From assembly GCA_037074765.1 (NCBI GenBank), contig JBAMDO010000394.1, positions 1-28,001 of the forward strand: a DNA stretch of 28,001 nt. The letters run 5' to 3'. The first letter of the stretch is position 1; every line of letters starts with the position of its first letter. Below are positions 23,678-28,001 of this stretch, piece after piece. The notes beneath the pieces are model-generated. The model saw only the letters and a list, made by a program, of their open reading frames with translations. It made no database searches and was not told the DNA's origin. The translations under genes and the position numbers were made by a program. This stretch comes from Mansonella perstans. Lineage: Eukaryota; Nematoda; Chromadorea; Rhabditida; Onchocercidae.

Positions 23678-23923
23678 CTGAAAAACTTCTGATATGAGGT
23701 TTATATTTATAATTCACTCATTGATGAATTATTTTCTATATTTTATTGCTGCTTTTTAAACCTTACATAATCCAATATGAGCAACGAAGTTTTTAAATGA
23801 ACCTTTTTAAGAAAAAAGAAACCATTTAAATTCATAGAGATTAGGATACCAATAACTATTATCATTCGCATTATTTACAAAACAGGTGACAAGCAACCCT
23901 TTTACGAAGGTTAAAAAATGTTC

Positions 23924-23946
23924 ATTCTATTTCAGGCAGACAAATG
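23924..23946. repeat. 23-bp identity with the window's right end
   Basis: Identical to 27979-28001 and cut off there by the window edge. Here it lies just after the stop codon of the zinc-finger gene, so it is 3' flank of that gene on the minus strand. On the plus strand it also resembles an acceptor (tctatttcag). Confidence 0.9.
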
Positions 23947-23959
23947 TAAATTTGCAAAA

Positions 23960-25189
23960 CTAACAAGGTGTCCCGTGAATCATATGCTGGTGTCTTACCA
24001 AGCTATCTTTTTGTGTGAAATTTTTGAAACAAATTATGCAGTGAAATTGAAATTTAGACTGATGTTTTTTCTTGTGTCTACCAAGTGCTTGTGAACTATT
24101 GAATATTCGCCCACAGCCGGGTATTTTGCATTCATAACGAAGTGGTTTCTTATGCCCTTTCTTGTGTATCAAATATTCACTTCTCTTTGTCATACTCGCA
24201 GTACATCCTTGATATTCACAGTCATATCTATCTGAAAAACTCTGACATGAAATTTATCTTTATGATATACGTTGTGATCAGTTCATTTCGTTGCTCGTTT
24301 TCTCGAAGTTATTTATTCGCATAAAAATATCAAATTTAAATTTTTTTTGAAAAAATCCTTTTTAAATTCATTATTACGATATCAATACTGACTCTTTATG
24401 GAGGATAGAAAAATGTCGTAGCATAAATTGAATTTTTTATTGACATTCCACTGATGCTTTGCAGAGCATTTGGGGAGGAAAGTTATTTACTTTTCCTCTC
24501 GAGTACTGGAAATTAAAAGTTGGCCTTAGTGTTGTTTTTAATGGAATAATCTTCCACAACAAATAAGTGTCAAATAGATCAGTTTCTGCTTTCGTTTTTT
24601 TATGGTCTGCACTCTTAATTTTAAACAAATAAGTCAAATTAAATAATTTTAAAGTATTGAACGAAAAGCAATTACGCAGTTCTTTACCACTTGTTCCTGG
24701 TAATTCGCCAACAGTATTTCTCCATTCACTGTCATGTGCATTTCTGTCTGGATCAAATAGTGATAAATCGAAATTGTCGACAGTTTCTCTGGAGAGAGCA
24801 GCTGTTTCAGGATCACTTAGTGGTGAATTGTTATCCTCGACAAATTTCCGGATGAAATCAATGTCATCACTCGTTTCTAGCGGTTCTTCATCAATATTTC
24901 TCAATTCATTGTTATATGCACCTGTATCTGAGCCAAGAATTGACTCCAAATCCATGTGATCGAGGACATTATAGTCATCTGAGAAGAGATTATCGCTTAT
25001 GTGATTCGGTTGAATTACCATTGCATCTTGGTATGAGGTGTTTGAAGCAGCAAGTTGGCGAAGATAAATAGGCATAGTATTTTGTGAATTAGGATTAATG
25101 TCATCATTGTCGGGCCTAGGTGTCGAGGAGGTTTTCTTCCGAGCTGAAGCGATGCAAAGGAAAATGCTGAACCAAATGATATATGCCAT
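23960..25189 (-). CDS. Signal-peptide-bearing C2H2 zinc-finger protein, 2 exons
   Basis: Exon 1 is 25189-24688 (ATG at 25187-25189; donor GTAAAG) and exon 2 is 24231-23960 (acceptor GTTTTTCAG). The phase 1 junction gives 257 residues. Residues 1-16, MAYIIWFSIFLCIASA, followed by RKK, form a typical secretory signal peptide. Residues about 20-165 are Asp/Glu/Asn/Ser-rich and appear disordered. The C-terminal 90 residues hold three fingers: CEYQGC...HKKGH, CKIPGC...HKKKH and CIICF...HQHMIH. The first two have the spacing C-x4-C-x12-H-x3-H and the third C-x2-C-x12-H-x4-H. The protein ends at GTPC, stop 23960-23962. C2H2 fingers normally act in the nucleus, so the leader is odd: the product may be secreted, or the hydrophobic start may be misread because an upstream exon is missing. 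An acidic domain joined to fingers would also suit a transcription activator. No close family is recognised. The gene lies 32 bp from the start codon of a divergent (+) gene. Confidence 0.65.
24232..24687 (-). other. Intron of the zinc-finger gene, related to the flank of the one-finger exon
   Basis: A 456-nt intron. Its last part (24232-24400) resembles 23678-23870, for example tttaaattcatta followed by acgatatcaatact against attcatagagattaggataccaataact, so the intron was duplicated together with the finger exon. A frame running from exon 1 into this intron is simple read-through. Confidence 0.5.
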
Positions 25190-25221
25190 CGATGTAGCGA
25201 AGAACAATGCGAATTTTTGCA

Positions 25222-25663
25222 ATGTCAGGCATTCTCGAATGGAAGGTTTTTATTTCGATTTGTCGGAATTAAACGACCAAAGGTTGAAATAACTTTTAAT
25301 GTGATTTCACAATCGGATTATTTCCCACATTTTGTCTCATTTCCCTATTCATAAATTCAAAGTTTGCGCTTTTGGACTGTGAAGGAAATTCAGCTAGAGT
25401 CGTCGGTTTCGATGCTCAAACCATTGGAAAAAAAACGAGATCCTTGTAGTTATCATCTAAGTATAGTTTTTGATTTTTGGGAACATTTTTCAGGCATTTC
25501 CGGCGCAAAGTTGACATACATTTGTCCAATGCCACGGATGGAACTTCCCTAGATGGATGTGTTTTTGAGGTATTCCAACTATAACAATTAGTTATTACCT
25601 TCTAACATATATTCATAACAGAAAGATTTTCCCAGTACGAGAGAGAATTTCAATTCAAGCTAA
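25222..25663 (+). CDS. Small four-exon gene with an OB-fold-like (RPA-like) sequence
   Basis: Proposed exons: 25222-25245, 25363-25445, 25494-25569 and 25622-25663, with GT-AG introns of 117, 48 and 52 nt and matching phases (0, 2, 0), total 74 residues. The product begins MSGILEWK and continues FALLDCEGNSARVVGFDAQT, then after a short basic linker VDIHLSNATDGTSLDGCVFE, ending STRENFNSS. The pattern of a beta-strand run with LLD-x-EG-x-x-RVVGFDA and a later HLSNAT resembles OB folds of the replication protein A type. It is shorter than a full OB fold, so upstream exons or partial loss are likely. A competing frame through exons 2 and 3 (ending PRMELP, stop near 25550) is also open and cannot be excluded. 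The family call is tentative. Confidence 0.35.
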
Positions 25664-25917
25664 AACAGTTTTTGGAAGGATGGAGCAAAATTTAAATGTT
25701 TGTGACAAATAGGATGATAATAAATGATACAATGAATAGTTGGCATCAAACATCAGCAGCTGAATGAAATTTTAATCTGTACGGTATTGAATTAGTTTGT
25801 GTTTTTTAATCCAGTATGGGTGCCATATGATTTGCATTTGCTGTAAAAAATTTTTGATTTTTAATTTTGGTGACGTTGATTATTTGAAAATGACAAACAC
25901 ACTGGCTTATTCGTGAC
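25509..25917 (+). repeat. Large inverted repeat, left arm
   Basis: About 409 bp that reappear in reverse complement at 26196-26589. The outer edge starts at agttgaca and the inner edge ends at ctggcttattcgtgaca. Identity is about 90 percent near the outer edge and lower toward the loop. The arm contains the end of exon 3, exon 4 and 3' sequence of the small (+) gene. Confidence 0.9.
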
Positions 25918-26195
25918 AAAATTTATATTATCGTAACATGCTGGCATTTGAATTTTATTAGTTCAAGCATTTACCGTGTCTTTCGATAAGGGAATTTGGA
26001 ATCTATGTATAGCTTTCGTAAAGCAAAATTTCTGCTGGCCTGTGAAGTTTTTATTTTCGCTATCAATTTCGAAAAAAATAATTACCAAAATTAAAATGAG
26101 AGCATGAAAAGCAAATTGCAAATACAAGGTGAGCGATGGAATTGAAATGTGATCATTTGAAAATGTGATTAAAATTCTAGCAATGAATGAGAAAT
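25918..26195. other. Loop between the inverted-repeat arms
   Basis: About 278 bp of unpaired AT-rich sequence separating the two arms. No coding segment was recognised. Confidence 0.6.
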
Positions 26196-26589
26196 GTCAG
26201 GAATAAGCTAGTGTTTGTCATTTTCAAATATTCAATGTCACCAAAATTAAAGACCGAAATATGGATTAAAAAAAAGTACTGGATTAAAAACACAAACTTA
26301 TTCAATACCGTTAAGATTAAAATTCCATTCAACTGCTGACGTTTAATACCAACTAATCATTGGTATCATTTATGCAAGTTACCATTCTATTTGTCACAAA
26401 CATTTAAATTTTGCTCCATCCTTCCAAAAACTGTTTTAGCTTAAATTGAAATTCTCTCTCGTACTGGAAAAATCTTTCTGCTATGAATATATGTTGAAGG
26501 TAATAACTAATTATTATAGTGGAATACCTCAAAAACACATCCATCTAGGGAAGTTCCATCCGTGGCATTTGGACAAATGTGTGTCAACT
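26196..26589 (-). repeat. Large inverted repeat, right arm
   Basis: Reverse complement of 25509-25917. Its outer end (26589) lies only 7 bp from the start of direct-repeat copy B at 26597, so the two rearrangements share nearly the same breakpoint. Confidence 0.9.
26436..26588 (-). pseudogene. Inverted, broken copy of the last two exons of the small (+) gene
   Basis: On the minus strand, 26588-26528 matches the second half of exon 3 and 26477-26436 matches exon 4 of the gene at 25222-25663. One extra A in the exon 3 copy (just after the TTGTCC near 26573) shifts the frame, so the exon no longer encodes the HLSNATDG stretch. Exon 4 is still open and ends in the same way. There is no upstream exon in the copy, so it cannot be a working gene. 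Confidence 0.7.
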
Positions 26590-26596
26590 ATACGCC

Positions 26597-27154
26597 TTTT
26601 TAACTGAAAAGACAGCTGAATTACCCACTCCATTTCATTCGGATATTAGTCAGTTAACACTGTCGCATCAAACGGAAAAGAATCATGAAATTAATCTGAC
26701 AAACGCTTCATTTTTTTCAACTTCAAAATTCTGTTCATAAGAATTATGAAATTTCTCATTTAAAATAAAAAGCTGTTATAAGTTGTCTGTTCGCCTTACA
26801 TTATCACTCCTTGGCGTCTTACTTTCTTTTGCACAATTTGTTAAGATATATCCTTAGTTATTAATTTAAAATGCCACTTTTCATCATTTACAAGGTCATT
26901 TCATGAGTGGTTTATAAATTATTTACTTCAAGTAACCTGACCTACATCCTTAACCTACATAATCATTAATGAAGAAATTAAACGCCTGAAAATCGAAATT
27001 TATAATGAGGTTAAAAAATCACATAAATCATGAGAAAGGTTCCTGAGTTTTGTTTTGAAAAGCTAAACACAAATACAAGGAATTCCTTATCGAACGACAT
27101 GGCAAGTAAAACAATTCAAATGACTTGAAGAGCAGCTTGTTTTAAAGATATAAT
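26597..27154 (+). repeat. 560-bp direct repeat, copy B
   Basis: Second copy of 23027-23586. In the short open stretch EAKHKYKEFLIERHGK the codon before it is changed to a stop (cga to tga), and a Tyr codon is a His codon in the other stretch. On the right the match stops at 27154, exactly before sequence of mitochondrial character. Confidence 0.9.
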
Positions 27155-27174
27155 TTTCGTTATGTTTCGCTTTT

Positions 27175-27770
27175 AGTGTAGTGCCACTCAAGTCAATCAA
27201 AAAAAAACCAAATAAATGGCCTCACTCAAGTATATCAAAAAAGATCAAACAAAAGTTATCACAAAAAATGTAATACATTATCCAAAATAGAGCGATAACC
27301 GGTAAAAAAACAAGAATACTAAAGCAAATGCAGAACTTAATACTAAAATAATCAGTTAATATCATTAATCTGAAGAAAAAATAACTAAACAAAATTATTA
27401 TATAATAAAAAAATCAAACCCATCCTTCATTAAGATCTAGGAAAAAATGAATCTTATCATAATCCATATGACAATAAAGTAAGGAACTAGATCCAGCAAA
27501 ATGCAAAAAAAAATACAAAAAAGAACCAAAATTACTAATAACCAAGGTAAAATAAAATGAATAGAATGAAAAACTTCAAAGTATTTCTACAAATACTAAT
27601 CTCCCCCCAAACCTACAAACTACATATTTCCTTAAATGAAGAACAGAAGTCATTAAACTAGTAGTAAATACCGGGAGCTCAATATCTTATTGCCCTCAAA
27701 TAAAACATAACCAGTAAAAGCAATTCCTATTAATAAAAAGTACATACAAATGCACCACATAACAAGTATT
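27175..27770 (-). pseudogene. cytb: Nuclear mitochondrial insertion (NUMT): cytochrome b fragment
   Basis: The minus strand is T-rich, as nematode mitochondrial genes are, and unlike the flanks. With the invertebrate mitochondrial code (TGA Trp, ATA Met, AGA/AGG Ser) it reads cytochrome b: IAFTGYVL near 27710, then after a one-base shift WGQMSYWA, and farther on LHFAGSSSLLYCHMDYDK near 27455-27510. These match the conserved GYVLxWxQMSFWA and GSTSxLYCHGDYDK segments of nematode CYTB. Several frameshifts, plus in-frame TGA codons that are stops in the nuclear code, make it a non-functional fragment of the middle of the protein. The best evidence covers 27420-27730; the T-rich tail to about 27175 is less certain. 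A conventional nuclear frame over the right part shows a false membrane segment for this reason. Confidence 0.7.
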
Positions 27771-27772
27771 AC

Positions 27773-27893
27773 GTAAGCTATTGCATATTTCCGGAAGCAT
27801 CGTCGTCTGCTGCATTTGTCGAAGAATGCCCGAACTGTGGATATAGTTGCGCTAGGTCTGAATGGGAATCTTTTAAACGCTATTGCCAAAGTA
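27773..27893 (-). CDS. Candidate isolated exon, product unknown
   Basis: A 121-nt segment bounded by a strong acceptor (T10 then CTTTAG, ending 27894) and a good donor (GTAATA after TAC at 27773). It reads FKRFPFRPSATISTVRAFFD followed by KCSRRRCFRKYAIAY without a stop and is richer in G and C than its flanks. The upstream part of the gene would lie beyond the right edge and the downstream exon would have to lie beyond the NUMT. No family is recognised. Confidence 0.3.
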
Positions 27894-27978
27894 CTAAAGA
27901 AAAAAAAAAGTTTAAGAAAAGAAAAGTGTTAAAGGAAAACTTGGCTTATCATGTTTCGATGTTTTGAAGAGTATCATA

Positions 27979-28001
27979 ATTCTATTTCAGGCAGACAAAT
28001 G
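27979..28001. repeat. 23-bp copy of the zinc-finger gene's 3' flank, truncated by the window edge
   Basis: Same bases as 23924-23946. Because the match runs to the last base of the window, a further copy of the zinc-finger gene on the minus strand probably begins to the right. The offset between the copies is 4055 bp. Confidence 0.75.

Noticed and set aside
24437..25222. A single 261-residue minus-strand ORF as the whole gene
   Set aside because: Its start is a TTG and its last third is intron read-through. The ATG at 25189 and the donor at 24687 give a better model joined to the zinc-finger exon.
25364..25552. Plus-strand frame ending PRMELP
   Set aside because: It competes with the phase-consistent spliced reading at the same place. 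It is less protein-like and has no ATG at its true start, but it is not fully excluded.
27653..27889. Apparent membrane-protein ORF on the minus strand
   Set aside because: The hydrophobic part is cytochrome b sequence of the NUMT read in the nuclear code, and the frame has no ATG at its start. Only the right-hand 121 nt are kept, as a candidate exon.

Overview
This is AT-rich nuclear DNA from a nematode, most likely a parasitic clade III (filarial-like) species. The evidence is a full-length muscle myosin gene very close to Caenorhabditis UNC-54, GT-AG introns of roughly 150-450 nt (first intron about 1.5 kb) with TTTCAG/TTTTAG acceptors, long AT-rich spacers with CA/TA microsatellites, and a nuclear copy of a mitochondrial cytochrome b gene that reads with the nematode mitochondrial code. 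The species is inferred, not proven.

Layout. 1-3315: no gene I can support (intron or spacer, several microsatellites). 3316-5223 (+): the last five exons of a gene whose 5' part is not recognisable; it encodes paired-cysteine zinc-binding motifs and has a weak resemblance to the middle domain of RNF220-type ubiquitin ligases. 5902-18512 (-): a complete 16-exon myosin heavy chain (1970 residues), tail to tail with the previous gene. Every exon junction keeps frame, but three of its fifteen introns need a GC rather than a GT donor. 18513-22483: upstream region of the myosin gene and spacer, rich in CA, TA, AAT and AGG repeats, without a supportable gene.

22484-28001 is a rearranged accessory region. 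It holds a small unassigned ORF (22484-22663, -). A two-exon gene (23960-25189, -) predicts a protein with a secretory signal peptide, an acidic low-complexity segment and three C2H2 zinc fingers. A second, phase-compatible one-finger exon lies just downstream (23574-23677, -). A small four-exon (+) gene starts 32 bp from the zinc-finger gene's start codon in the opposite direction and has an OB-fold-like sequence. The 3' end of that gene is copied in inverted orientation (arms 25509-25917 and 26196-26589). A 560-bp block is directly repeated (23027-23586 and 26597-27154). A nuclear mitochondrial insertion (about 27175-27770, cytochrome b) abuts the second block. A 23-bp identity between the 3' flank of the zinc-finger gene and the last bases of the window suggests that another copy of the same unit starts just outside.

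The myosin gene is ordinary thick-filament biology. The unusual material is the right-hand 5.5 kb: a duplicated locus for a signal-peptide-bearing C2H2 protein with exchangeable-looking finger exons, a divergently oriented partner gene, an inverted duplication and a NUMT. All calls come from reading the sequence by eye; no search or alignment program was run.
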